64,000 nucleotides of DNA from Pelagibacteraceae bacterium AG-447-N18 (lineage in GTDB: Bacteria; Pseudomonadota; Alphaproteobacteria; Pelagibacterales; Pelagibacteraceae): the NCBI GenBank assembly GCA_003212275.1, contig QCQE01000002.1, positions 116,362 through 180,361 on the forward strand, in the 5' to 3' direction. Positions 38,756 to 46,832 of this stretch are shown in pieces (the first letter of the stretch is position 1; each line of letters opens with the position of its first letter). Position numbers and translations under genes: made by a program. A model generated the notes under the pieces. The model was given only the letters and a program-made list of their open reading frames with translations. It did no database searches and was not told where the DNA came from.

Positions 38756-40213
38756 TTAGGCAATTTCATATTTTTTTTCAATTGACATAATAAATTCATT
38801 AATTTCATCTAATTTTTTTAGCTCTACCTCATCATCTCTATTATCTGCTTGATTTCTAAGAGTATCAATTTCATTATATGCCATTCCAATAGTCTGCCAT
38901 TTCTCTTTATTTTTACTTAATATTCTTCTAGCAATTTCACTTTTTATATTTTTGTATAAATCTGGTGGTAAAATTTGTGGAGCTTCTTGATAAATAATTT
39001 TTTGTCCAAACCAACTACATCTTTTGTCTTCAAATTTATCTAACATTCTTAATTTATCTTCCCATGATGAACTATGCCATGTTTTAAATAAAGCTGTATC
39101 TTTATTTGGAATAAATTTTTCATACAAAGTATCTTCAGGTAATAAATCTTCTTGAGTTTTGGTTTGCTCTTTTTCTTCTTCTATTTCTCTATAAATTGTT
39201 TGGATATTTTGACAAAACTTTTGATTTTCTCTGACCATTTTTGCTCTTTTTTGTATTACTTCAAGCCCAAGTTTAGTGTAAGGATTTCCTTTAGGATATT
39301 TAAATTCTAGTGCACATTGTTTATCTAAAAATACAGGAGCTTTATTAATTTTACATACTCGAATTATTTTTGGTTTTGCTTTATCTAAAGTGGACTTTAA
39401 ATCATTAACTGATAAATTTAGTAAAGGCTCAGGATCATTCCTTAAGTCATAGACAAACCTGTCGTTTGATTTTTTATGAAAAGGATGTGAATTATAATTT
39501 GGATGCATATTACACACCAGATAAGGAAAATCCCTTCCTTGTATAATTTCATTTATTGTGAATATTTCCTCTTGTTTCAAATGAGTTTCACAACCAGCTT
39601 TCGTTGCAGTTACTAAAAATTTTTCCCAATTTTTTTCATGTTTGCTTTTTATAATCTTTAAAATTTTACAACTTGTATAAGCATCATGAAATCCTGTATG
39701 TTGTTGTGTGGTATCAAATCCTTGAGCTCTAGCAAGTGACTCCAGAGCAAACGAAGGATTACCCTTCTCTGTTAATCCTGTTTTTAGAGTATCAGGATTT
39801 AAAAGTTGGGCAGCTCTTGCAATATGTAAACCATCATGTTCACTATTGGGTGAAGAATGAGTAATATAAGGATAACGATTTGCTTTAAAAAAATTATACT
39901 GAGTCATGAATCTGTCGAATCCTGTATTATTCCAGCCAATAAACATACATGGACCAGCTTTTACAAAGAAGTTTTCAAGAGCTCCTAAAAAATCATAATG
40001 TGAATAATTACCCTTGGTTAGTAAATCAATACTTGTAGAGTTTACAAGCAGTGCTTTTGCGGAAGGAACTTCTCCCTCTGGCATTCTGCCTCTAATATTC
40101 AATTTTCCAATTTCTTTAAGATTTTTATCTACTACAACTGCACCAACTTCAATTATAGATCCCCAATTAGTACTATTTGTGGTCTCATAATCGTATATTA
40201 CTATTTTATCCAT
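38756..40213 (-). CDS. sbcB: Exodeoxyribonuclease I
   Basis: A 485-residue ExoI. The DEDD exonuclease motif I is VIYDYETT (family DxET, here YDYETT). FIGWNNTGFDRFMTQYNFF is motif II, and GFHDAYTSCKILK is motif III with its His and Asp. The C-terminal SH3-like and helical extension matches ExoI length. It degrades single-stranded DNA 3'-5' in repair and recombination. A PD-(D/E)XK nuclease gene lies just upstream in the same direction. Confidence 0.92.
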   Translation of the reverse strand: MDKIVIYDYETTNSTNWGSIIEVGAVVVDKNLKEIGKLNIRGRMPEGEVPSAKALLVNSTSIDLLTKGNYSHYDFLGALENFFVKAGPCMFIGWNNTGFDRFMTQYNFFKANRYPYITHSSPNSEHDGLHIARAAQLLNPDTLKTGLTEKGNPSFALESLARAQGFDTTQQHTGFHDAYTSCKILKIIKSKHEKNWEKFLVTATKAGCETHLKQEEIFTINEIIQGRDFPYLVCNMHPNYNSHPFHKKSNDRFVYDLRNDPEPLLNLSVNDLKSTLDKAKPKIIRVCKINKAPVFLDKQCALEFKYPKGNPYTKLGLEVIQKRAKMVRENQKFCQNIQTIYREIEEEKEQTKTQEDLLPEDTLYEKFIPNKDTALFKTWHSSSWEDKLRMLDKFEDKRCSWFGQKIIYQEAPQILPPDLYKNIKSEIARRILSKNKEKWQTIGMAYNEIDTLRNQADNRDDEVELKKLDEINEFIMSIEKKYEIA

Positions 40214-40231
40214 TGTTATTTATATATGTAC

Positions 40232-40918
40232 TTAATTTAAATTTGAAAGCTCATGAAATTTTTTTAATCTTCCTAAAAATAAATTTTGATATGTTATTAA
40301 TTCAGGACCTTTTATTTTAAATTCTTGAAATAAATTATCTACAGTGCAAACTAAAATTACACAAGCATCAATATGCGAGTTATACACAATATTATGTGCA
40401 AGAGAATACGCTGCGGTCTGTAACAACCAGGAGTCTATATATTCAATTTTTTTTGGTTTATTACTTTGTTTAAAATCAATTATTGTTTCTTTACCCTCAT
40501 AAACTCCCACACAATCTGCAGTGCCTGCATATTTTTCGGGATAATAAAGAGTACATTCAGTGCCCCATATTTCTTCTAATCTATTTGTTAATCCTTTATC
40601 AATTATCTCCTTAGCCATTTTTTTATATTGTTCATTGTCTTCAAAAAAACTTAAATTCTCTCTGCCTAAAAGATAAGACTCCAGATAGTTGTGCATTTGA
40701 GAACCCCTGCTACTTGCTGCTTTTGTAATTGCTTCTGCCTCTTTATGTCCTGTTCTTTCTCTCCAATTTGCTAAAGCTGCTTTATCTTCCTCTGATTTTG
40801 TTGCATCAAGAATTGAAGTAACACTAGGTAATTTCTTTTCTCCTAATAAATATCTTCTAATTCCATCTACAGTTGCTCTAGAAGATGTTGGATAATCGTA
40901 TTTTTTATTCCATTTCAT
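40232..40918 (-). CDS. PD-(D/E)XK superfamily exonuclease (MGME1/RecB-like)
   Basis: A 228-residue nuclease of the RecB/Cas4/MGME1 type. Visible motifs are His76 in RGSQMHNYLE, Asp135 in AGTADCVG, and Asp148-Phe-Lys150 in TIIDFKQS, followed by the QxxxY-like LLQTAAYSLAH. The family includes phage-type and mitochondrial single-strand exonucleases. It is 18 nt upstream of sbcB and divergent from rmuC. The target is not known. Confidence 0.8.
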   Translation of the reverse strand: MKWNKKYDYPTSSRATVDGIRRYLLGEKKLPSVTSILDATKSEEDKAALANWRERTGHKEAEAITKAASSRGSQMHNYLESYLLGRENLSFFEDNEQYKKMAKEIIDKGLTNRLEEIWGTECTLYYPEKYAGTADCVGVYEGKETIIDFKQSNKPKKIEYIDSWLLQTAAYSLAHNIVYNSHIDACVILVCTVDNLFQEFKIKGPELITYQNLFLGRLKKFHELSNLN

Positions 40919-40970
40919 GATGAATCGAGTGGTATCTTGTACTATTAAGTTTAATAATTATCTAGTAATT

Positions 40971-42140
40971 ATGGAAGCAATTTTAGGAGTAATAGTAGGT
41001 TTTGTAGCATTTGGTATTGTTTGGTTTTTTCTATTAAAACCAAAAAAAGATGAGATGCCAACGGATGAATTAAAAATTAAAGAGGAAGAATTAAAAAAAT
41101 CTCAAATTGATTTAGCTAGAAGGGAAGAAGAGATAAAAGCAGCTGTAGAGGCTAAACAAAACTTAACTAATCAACTTGAGGAAAAAAAGGGTGAAGTCAA
41201 AGATCTTTATGAAAAAGTTGATGAAATTACTAAAGGAGTAACTGAATATAAATCCATATCTGAAAAAGCAATTAATAAACATGATGAAGCTATAGCGCGT
41301 CATACGAATTGGTGGGAAAAACTAACAACTAACATCACTTATCAAGGAAAATTTAATCAAGAAATTTTAGAAAATCTTTTAACAAGTGCAAATCTTGTAA
41401 AAGATAGAGATTTTTTCCCTCAAAAAAAACAGACAACTTATGACATTGATGACAATAAAGATAAGGATGTAATTCCAGATATGCTTTTAAAATTTCCAGA
41501 AAGAAATTACATAGTAGATGCCAAAGTATCATTAACTCATTGGACAAAATATATTAATGAAAAAGATGAAAATAAAAAAAAACAGTATCTAAAAGATCAT
41601 CTAGCCTCAGTCAGAAATCACTTGTTTGGACCTAAAGGTTTGGTAAAGAAAAATTATAATAAACTATATGGAATAAAATCTTTACAATCTGTTATTGTTT
41701 TTTTTCCAGCAACAAACTTATATTCCATAACGCTAGATGCAGATAAAACACTTCAAACTGAAGCTTTAAAAGCAAACTTTATCTTGTCATCCCCTACCGA
41801 TCTACTCAACATGATTAAAGTTTTTGAACAGATTAAAAGTGAAAAAAAACAAATTGAAAATATTAGTAAGATTATAACATCAGCTAGTAAAATATTTGAT
41901 AAATATTCTGACGTTAAAACTGCTATCAAAGGAGCACTACAATCATATAAAACTCATGCAAATCAACTACAAAATATTGTTACAAAATCTTGGGGGTCTC
42001 AAGGACTAGAAAAACAAATTAAAAAACTTGAGGATGAGCATGGTGTTATGCCTGGCAAACAGATACCAGAGATCCCAGCAGAACAATCAAATATATCTGA
42101 AGTAGTAGACCCTGAGGGAGAAAAAGATAAGTTAAATTAA
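40971..42140 (+). CDS. rmuC: DNA recombination protein RmuC
   Basis: A 389-residue RmuC. An N-terminal membrane helix (EAILGVIVGFVAFGIVWFFLL) is followed by a long coiled coil to about residue 110, then the nuclease-like core with YIVDAKVSLTHW. The C-terminus is helical. I chose the ATG at 40971, since the frame upstream adds 18 residues before the helix. In E. coli RmuC limits DNA inversion. Here it ends the repair block and precedes the restriction-modification module. Confidence 0.9.
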   Translation: MEAILGVIVGFVAFGIVWFFLLKPKKDEMPTDELKIKEEELKKSQIDLARREEEIKAAVEAKQNLTNQLEEKKGEVKDLYEKVDEITKGVTEYKSISEKAINKHDEAIARHTNWWEKLTTNITYQGKFNQEILENLLTSANLVKDRDFFPQKKQTTYDIDDNKDKDVIPDMLLKFPERNYIVDAKVSLTHWTKYINEKDENKKKQYLKDHLASVRNHLFGPKGLVKKNYNKLYGIKSLQSVIVFFPATNLYSITLDADKTLQTEALKANFILSSPTDLLNMIKVFEQIKSEKKQIENISKIITSASKIFDKYSDVKTAIKGALQSYKTHANQLQNIVTKSWGSQGLEKQIKKLEDEHGVMPGKQIPEIPAEQSNISEVVDPEGEKDKLN

Positions 42141-42154
42141 ATTCAATTTTTCCC

Positions 42155-42721
42155 ATGAAGATAAAACCACATAAATTTTTACACAAAAATAAAACTATAG
42201 AACTAAAACTATTAATATTTTCGACTTCAGATCAAAAAATTTTTAAAAAAACTTTTAATTTATGGAAACAATTAAATGGGATCATAAAAAATAATCTAAA
42301 AGGCACAAGAATTCTAAATCTTCCTGATGCATTATCTGAGTCGATAGTTTGTAAAGAGTTAGGATTTGGAAAATTGATCAGTGCTAAGTCTACATCTAGC
42401 TACAGTACATCTTTTGATGCTTTCGACTATAAAAATGATAAAAGAATACAAGTAAAATGTTCAACTTCAACAGGACCTTCAAGTTTTGGTCCAAAATCCG
42501 TTTGGGATGAAATTTATTTCTTGGATATGTGGAACAATGGAAATTTAAATGGAGAATATAAGATTTATCTAATTCCTAATAGTTTTATTTATAATATTAA
42601 AGTAAATAAAAATCAAAAAATGTCTGATCAACAAGATCAAAGTAGAAGGCCAAGATTTGACTTAAGAAGCTCAATTATAATCCCTAATAAAATCAAACCG
42701 ATTAAGTCAGGAAAAATTTAA
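42155..42721 (+). CDS. Bsp6I-like type II restriction endonuclease
   Basis: A 188-residue protein. Family-like segments are LNLPDALSESIVCKELGFG, SFDAFDYKNDKRIQVKCS and FGPKSVWDEIYFLDMW. A PD-(D/E)XK site can be drawn with Glu62, Asp88 and Gln99-x-Lys101. I match it to the Bsp6I family (GCNGC cutters) by remembered sequence pattern, not by search. A C5 cytosine methyltransferase lies 760 nt away, as expected for a type II system. It begins 14 nt after rmuC. Confidence 0.72.
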   Translation: MKIKPHKFLHKNKTIELKLLIFSTSDQKIFKKTFNLWKQLNGIIKNNLKGTRILNLPDALSESIVCKELGFGKLISAKSTSSYSTSFDAFDYKNDKRIQVKCSTSTGPSSFGPKSVWDEIYFLDMWNNGNLNGEYKIYLIPNSFIYNIKVNKNQKMSDQQDQSRRPRFDLRSSIIIPNKIKPIKSGKI

Positions 42722-42728
42722 AAGATTA

Positions 42729-43490
42729 ATGCAATTCTTAAGGTTAGATGAGAAAAATGATATTTTTTTCGTAAATTCAAAAAAAACATTTAAAGGAATA
42801 AAATTTGAGAAAAAGAACTTAATCAGTGAAATTTATAATTTTACTAATGGAATGACTTTTAAAAGTGATGGAGAACATAGATCTTATAGATCTGGAGGAA
42901 CTCTAAAAAGAAAAAATGGAGAAATATTTGCAAACACATTTCAAGGTAAACTTGCAGAGTTCGCTGTTTATGAAACCCTAAAAAAAAAATATTTAGAAAT
43001 ATCCGAGCCTGATCTAAAAAAATATCAATTGGGTGTTTGGGATTTATACGACTTAAATTTAAAAAATAAAAATATTGCAATTAAATCAGCAAAACATTTT
43101 AGTAATTTGTTATTACTAGAAGAAGGAGATTGGGATAATGATGCTAATTATTTACCGAATTTGAATAAAAAGAATATTGATATATTCATCTTTGTTAGAA
43201 TTTTTCCTGATATTTCGAGCACTTTAAAAAAATTACGAATATTTTACTCAAATTCTATAGATCAAGTTGAAGAGGAAAAATTATTATACGAAATTAAAAA
43301 TATTGAAATATCTTATGATATACCAGGTTTCGTTACCTCAAAAGACTTGAAAGAGATTATTAATTTAAAGCATATTATTTATAAAAATAAATTTTTAAAT
43401 TCCTATAATGTAAAAATAGATGCAAATAATTATTATATACAATCAGGTGATATGAGAGAGATGTCAGAATTATCTAATTTTTTAGTCTAA
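42729..43490 (+). CDS. Putative second PD-(D/E)XK nuclease, unassigned
   Basis: I do not recognise this 253-residue protein with certainty. A nuclease-like site can be drawn: Glu77 in FQGKLAEFAVY, Asp105/Asp108 in VWDLYDL, and IAIKSAK with Lys119. KHFSNLLLLEEGDWD follows. It starts 7 nt after the Bsp6I-like gene and overlaps the convergent methyltransferase by 9 nt, so it probably belongs to the same defence module. It may be a second restriction enzyme or an accessory nuclease. Confidence 0.6.
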   Translation: MQFLRLDEKNDIFFVNSKKTFKGIKFEKKNLISEIYNFTNGMTFKSDGEHRSYRSGGTLKRKNGEIFANTFQGKLAEFAVYETLKKKYLEISEPDLKKYQLGVWDLYDLNLKNKNIAIKSAKHFSNLLLLEEGDWDNDANYLPNLNKKNIDIFIFVRIFPDISSTLKKLRIFYSNSIDQVEEEKLLYEIKNIEISYDIPGFVTSKDLKEIINLKHIIYKNKFLNSYNVKIDANNYYIQSGDMREMSELSNFLV

Positions 43491-44462
43491 AGATTTTAAT
43501 ATTAAATCTGCTATTCGTTTAACCAAATGGACAGTGACAGCATTCCCTGCTTGCTTATATCTTTGACTTTGACCTACATCATCAGGGAACTTATATGATT
43601 TTGGAAAACCCTGAAAGTTAAGACATTCTCTTGGAGTTAATTTTCTAATACCAACTTCATCTAAAATTAAAGGAACGTTATGACCTCCTGTTCCCATATT
43701 GGCTGTTAAAGTTGGACATTCATTGCTTTTATTTTTTCTGACATACACCCTTCTCCATTGATAAACGGTATCTTTTGATGTGATACTTTTCTTAAGATCT
43801 TTGTACATATAAGCATTTTGCTTATAATAAAATCTTTCATGAACATCACCCTTTTCTAGAAGTTCTCTAAAATTTTTTTTTTTTTTACTCTTAGGTAGGG
43901 GTAATTGTTCACTAAATTTTCTACTACAGGACTTTTTGTTACTAAACTCCCAATCAGCCTCGTCTTTAAAGCATATTATAAAGGTTCTTTCCCTGTTTTG
44001 AGGAATATCAGTGTGAACTGATGTGTTGAAAATATTCCAAAATACTGAATAACCTAATTCTCGTAAAGAATTAACGATTACTCTTGCTGTTTTACCTTTA
44101 TCGTGACCTGTTAGATTTTTTACGTTTTCCAACATTAAAACTTTTGGTTTTGTTTTAAGCTCCTCAATTGCTCGGCAAATTTGAAAAAAAAGATTACCTC
44201 TTTCATCTTTAAATCCTTTTCTATATCCAGCAACTGAAAATGCTTGGCACGGAAATCCACCTACCAAAACATCAACGGGTTTAATTTTTTTAAAATTAAT
44301 ATCTGTTATGCTTTCACTATAAAGTTTGTGATTTAAATTATGTCTAAAAGTCTTATTACAATTTTCATCAAATTCATTAGACCATAAAATCTTAAATCCA
44401 GCCTTTTCAAAGCCTAGCTCGATACCACCTATACCTGAAAATAAACCACCAACTGTTACCAT
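43482..44462 (-). CDS. DNA (cytosine-5-)-methyltransferase
   Basis: A complete 326-residue C5 methyltransferase. Motif I is GLFSGIGGIELGFEKAGF; motif IV with the catalytic Cys is GGFPCQAFSVAG; motif VI is MLENVKNL. Motif VIII is QNRERTFII, IX RKLTPRECLNFQGFP and X KQAGNAVTVHL. The target recognition domain between VIII and IX is about 90 residues. It likely protects the site cut by the neighbouring restriction enzyme(s). It is transcribed towards them and divergent from the EVE-like gene. Confidence 0.92.
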   Translation of the reverse strand: MVTVGGLFSGIGGIELGFEKAGFKILWSNEFDENCNKTFRHNLNHKLYSESITDINFKKIKPVDVLVGGFPCQAFSVAGYRKGFKDERGNLFFQICRAIEELKTKPKVLMLENVKNLTGHDKGKTARVIVNSLRELGYSVFWNIFNTSVHTDIPQNRERTFIICFKDEADWEFSNKKSCSRKFSEQLPLPKSKKKKNFRELLEKGDVHERFYYKQNAYMYKDLKKSITSKDTVYQWRRVYVRKNKSNECPTLTANMGTGGHNVPLILDEVGIRKLTPRECLNFQGFPKSYKFPDDVGQSQRYKQAGNAVTVHLVKRIADLILKSLD

Positions 44463-44509
44463 TTTAACTATTTATAAATTTATTATTTGAATGTATATAA
44501 TTTATTATC

Positions 44510-44962
44510 ATGAGAGATTACATTGACACAAACTATTTAATATTAGTTTCCTCAGACGGAAAAAAAACAGGGCTAGAAATATTAAGAGACCGTATCAATA
44601 AAAATAGATGGCCTATCTACGATAAAACACCGCAACTGTTAAATGTAGAAGCTGGTAAAAATGTTATTTTTTATATTGCTGGGTCTGGTGAAAAAAAGCA
44701 ATGTTTTGTTGGAACAGCGAGAATAAAAAAGAAAATCTACACAGAAAATGACATATCTGATCCAAATCAAGAATTTAGAAAAGTATTGTTTTATATAGAA
44801 TTTGAAAATTTTAAATTTTTTACAAAATCAATTCAAATCAAAGATCATATTGAAAAGCTTGATTTTATTAAAAATAAGGAAAAATACGGTTTATATTTTC
44901 AAGGTGGAGTTTGCAAGATTGATGAAAATTCTCATAATTATATCATTAATTGCTCAAGATAA
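44510..44962 (+). CDS. EVE-like (PUA-fold) domain protein
   Basis: A 150-residue protein with the pattern TNYLILVSSDGKKTGLEILRD, RWPIYDKTPQLLNVEAGKNV and IFYIAGSGEKKQCFVGTA. This suggests the EVE fold, a PUA-like module that reads modified bases. EVE-like proteins often sit beside restriction or modification-dependent systems. It is divergent from the C5 methyltransferase by 47 nt. Function here is inferred from fold and neighbours. Confidence 0.7.
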   Translation: MRDYIDTNYLILVSSDGKKTGLEILRDRINKNRWPIYDKTPQLLNVEAGKNVIFYIAGSGEKKQCFVGTARIKKKIYTENDISDPNQEFRKVLFYIEFENFKFFTKSIQIKDHIEKLDFIKNKEKYGLYFQGGVCKIDENSHNYIINCSR

Positions 44963-44967
44963 TCGAT

Positions 44968-45105
44968 ATGTATATTGAAACATTTTTTGTTTTAAAAATA
45001 TTATTTATTATTGGAGTAATAGTCACTCTCTACGCGATAATTAGAAATTTAGATATTATTAAAATCATTCTTATTTATTGGAAAGACTTAATTTTTAGAA
45101 AGTAG
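44968..45105 (+). CDS. Small single-pass membrane protein, 45 aa
   Basis: A short open frame starting 5 nt after the EVE-like stop. It encodes a 45-residue peptide with one strong hydrophobic stretch, VLKILFIIGVIVTLYAII, then a basic end. No close Shine-Dalgarno sequence is evident. Its end overlaps the convergent hisG by 18 nt. Family unknown; it may be a real small protein or chance in AT-rich DNA. Confidence 0.4.
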   Translation: MYIETFFVLKILFIIGVIVTLYAIIRNLDIIKIILIYWKDLIFRK

Positions 45106-45780
45106 CTTTGCTATTTTTTCAAGACCCATTTTATTACTCGATAGCTTAGAAATCATCATACAAGCTTCTGATCTAAGTATCGCCCCATCCTTTAAAATAC
45201 GTAAATTATTAGCTTTTAATGTTTCTCCAGTAGAAGTGATATCTGTAATTATCTCCGAAGAGCCTGTAAAAGGATAAGCTTCCGTTGCCCCAAGACTTTC
45301 AACCAATCTAAATTGTGTGACACCTTTTGAAAACAAAAATTCCCTAGTTAAGTTTGGATATTTTGTTGCTACTCTTAATCTTTTCTTTTTCTTATCTTTA
45401 AATTCAAATGCAATTTCCTCTAAATCTGCAACAGTTTGCACATCTATCCACGAATCAGGAATTGCAACTACTAATGTGGCCTTACCAAAATTATATCTTT
45501 TTAAAACATTAATTTTCTTTTGAGTATTTATTTCACTCTCTTTTAATAAATCAAAACCAGAAAAACCTATATCCAAAGATCCGTCTCCAAGTCTTTCGAT
45601 AATCTCTCTTGCATGAAGATATAAAATCTTAATATTCTTGTATTGCTTTGTTGATCCTAAGAGGTCTCTTTCTCCTCTTTCAGAAATAAGAGTTAATTTA
45701 TTTTTCTTAAAAATATTTAAAACATCTTTTCTAAGTCTACCTTTGCTTGGGATTCCAATATTTAAAATATCTTTTGTCAT
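45088..45780 (-). CDS. hisG: ATP phosphoribosyltransferase, short form catalytic subunit
   Basis: A 230-residue HisG(S), the first enzyme of histidine synthesis. It begins LNIGIPSKGRLRKDVL and contains DIGFSGFDLL and 'EAYPFTGSSEIITDITSTG' for PRPP binding. The short form lacks the C-terminal regulatory domain and needs HisZ, whose gene overlaps it by 1 nt upstream. It ends the hisS-hisZ-hisG operon. Confidence 0.95.
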   Translation of the reverse strand: MTKDILNIGIPSKGRLRKDVLNIFKKNKLTLISERGERDLLGSTKQYKNIKILYLHAREIIERLGDGSLDIGFSGFDLLKESEINTQKKINVLKRYNFGKATLVVAIPDSWIDVQTVADLEEIAFEFKDKKKKRLRVATKYPNLTREFLFSKGVTQFRLVESLGATEAYPFTGSSEIITDITSTGETLKANNLRILKDGAILRSEACMMISKLSSNKMGLEKIAKLLSKN

Positions 45781-46832
45781 TAGTAATTTAAATTTAAAGC
45801 AGCACCTACTGCTGGAATTTGTTTTTTTGATCCTAAGTCTGAAATTAGACCATCATAACGACCACCATTAATTATATTTTTTAATGAGTTTTTAGATTTA
45901 ATATCAATTTTAAATACCATTCCGGTATAATATTCTAATTGCCTTCCAAAGGATGCTGAAAATACTACATTTAATTTTGAGACTTTATTGCTTGAGACTG
46001 GAAAATATTTTTGATCAACAGCTAAATTTATTCTGTTCTTTTTAAAAAATTTATTTAATTCGATAGCCGCTCTATTTATTGGACATTTTATTTTTAAGAA
46101 ATCTCTTATTATTTTTGAAACATTTTTTCCTTTGCTAGCTCTTCTAGGATCTTTTATTTTCTGATCAAATCTTTTTAATATTTCATTTATTGTTCTTCCG
46201 GCCACAATATTTGATAAATCTTCTTTAAGCATTTTCATGTAACGCTTTTTATCTATTTCTACAATAGTCGGATCAACATCTGAATTAGTTTCTAATCTTT
46301 TTAACAAATCATTAAAATATTGTTCTCTCCAGAAGTGTCTGGCTAATCTTAACTTCCATCTCTTTGGAATATCCAATTTTGATATTAACAAATTAAATAT
46401 TTCAACATTTCCAACAGTGAGTGTACCTGAAGAATATTTGATATTTTGAAGTGATTTAAGAGAAGTATTTATAATTTCTTTATCATCATTTTTCTCATCT
46501 TTAGATCCTAAAATTTCAAATCCAATTTGATTTCTGATGATTGAGTCTTTTTTATTTTGTGATTTTCGATAAGCTTGGCCACTATAAAAAATTTTTTCCT
46601 TACCTTTTAAATTATTTTCCAAATATCTTAAACAAGATGCAATGGTCAAATCTGGTCTTAAACATAACTCACTTCCATTCTGATCAGTGAAAGAGAAGAT
46701 AAACTTTCTAAAATTTTCTCCTGATCTTTGGACAATGTGATTGGCCTCAATTACTGATGGCAAATCAATGTACTTAAAACCCTTAGATTTTACTGATCTA
46801 AGGATATTTTCAGATAAGTTTTTTGACTTCAT
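45780..46832 (-). CDS. hisZ: ATP phosphoribosyltransferase regulatory subunit
   Basis: A 350-residue paralogue of histidyl-tRNA synthetase lacking aminoacylation residues. RPDLTIASCLRYLEN and FYSGQAYRKS parallel class II motif 2. INGGRYDGLISDLG and IPAVGAALNL mark the C-terminal core. It binds the short HisG and confers histidine feedback. It overlaps hisS by 23 nt and hisG by 1 nt. Confidence 0.9.
   Translation of the reverse strand: MKSKNLSENILRSVKSKGFKYIDLPSVIEANHIVQRSGENFRKFIFSFTDQNGSELCLRPDLTIASCLRYLENNLKGKEKIFYSGQAYRKSQNKKDSIIRNQIGFEILGSKDEKNDDKEIINTSLKSLQNIKYSSGTLTVGNVEIFNLLISKLDIPKRWKLRLARHFWREQYFNDLLKRLETNSDVDPTIVEIDKKRYMKMLKEDLSNIVAGRTINEILKRFDQKIKDPRRASKGKNVSKIIRDFLKIKCPINRAAIELNKFFKKNRINLAVDQKYFPVSSNKVSKLNVVFSASFGRQLEYYTGMVFKIDIKSKNSLKNIINGGRYDGLISDLGSKKQIPAVGAALNLNY

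Noticed and set aside
42155-45105. Insertion sequence or integrated phage carrying the restriction module
   Set aside because: No transposase, integrase, terminal repeats or target duplication is visible at either side.
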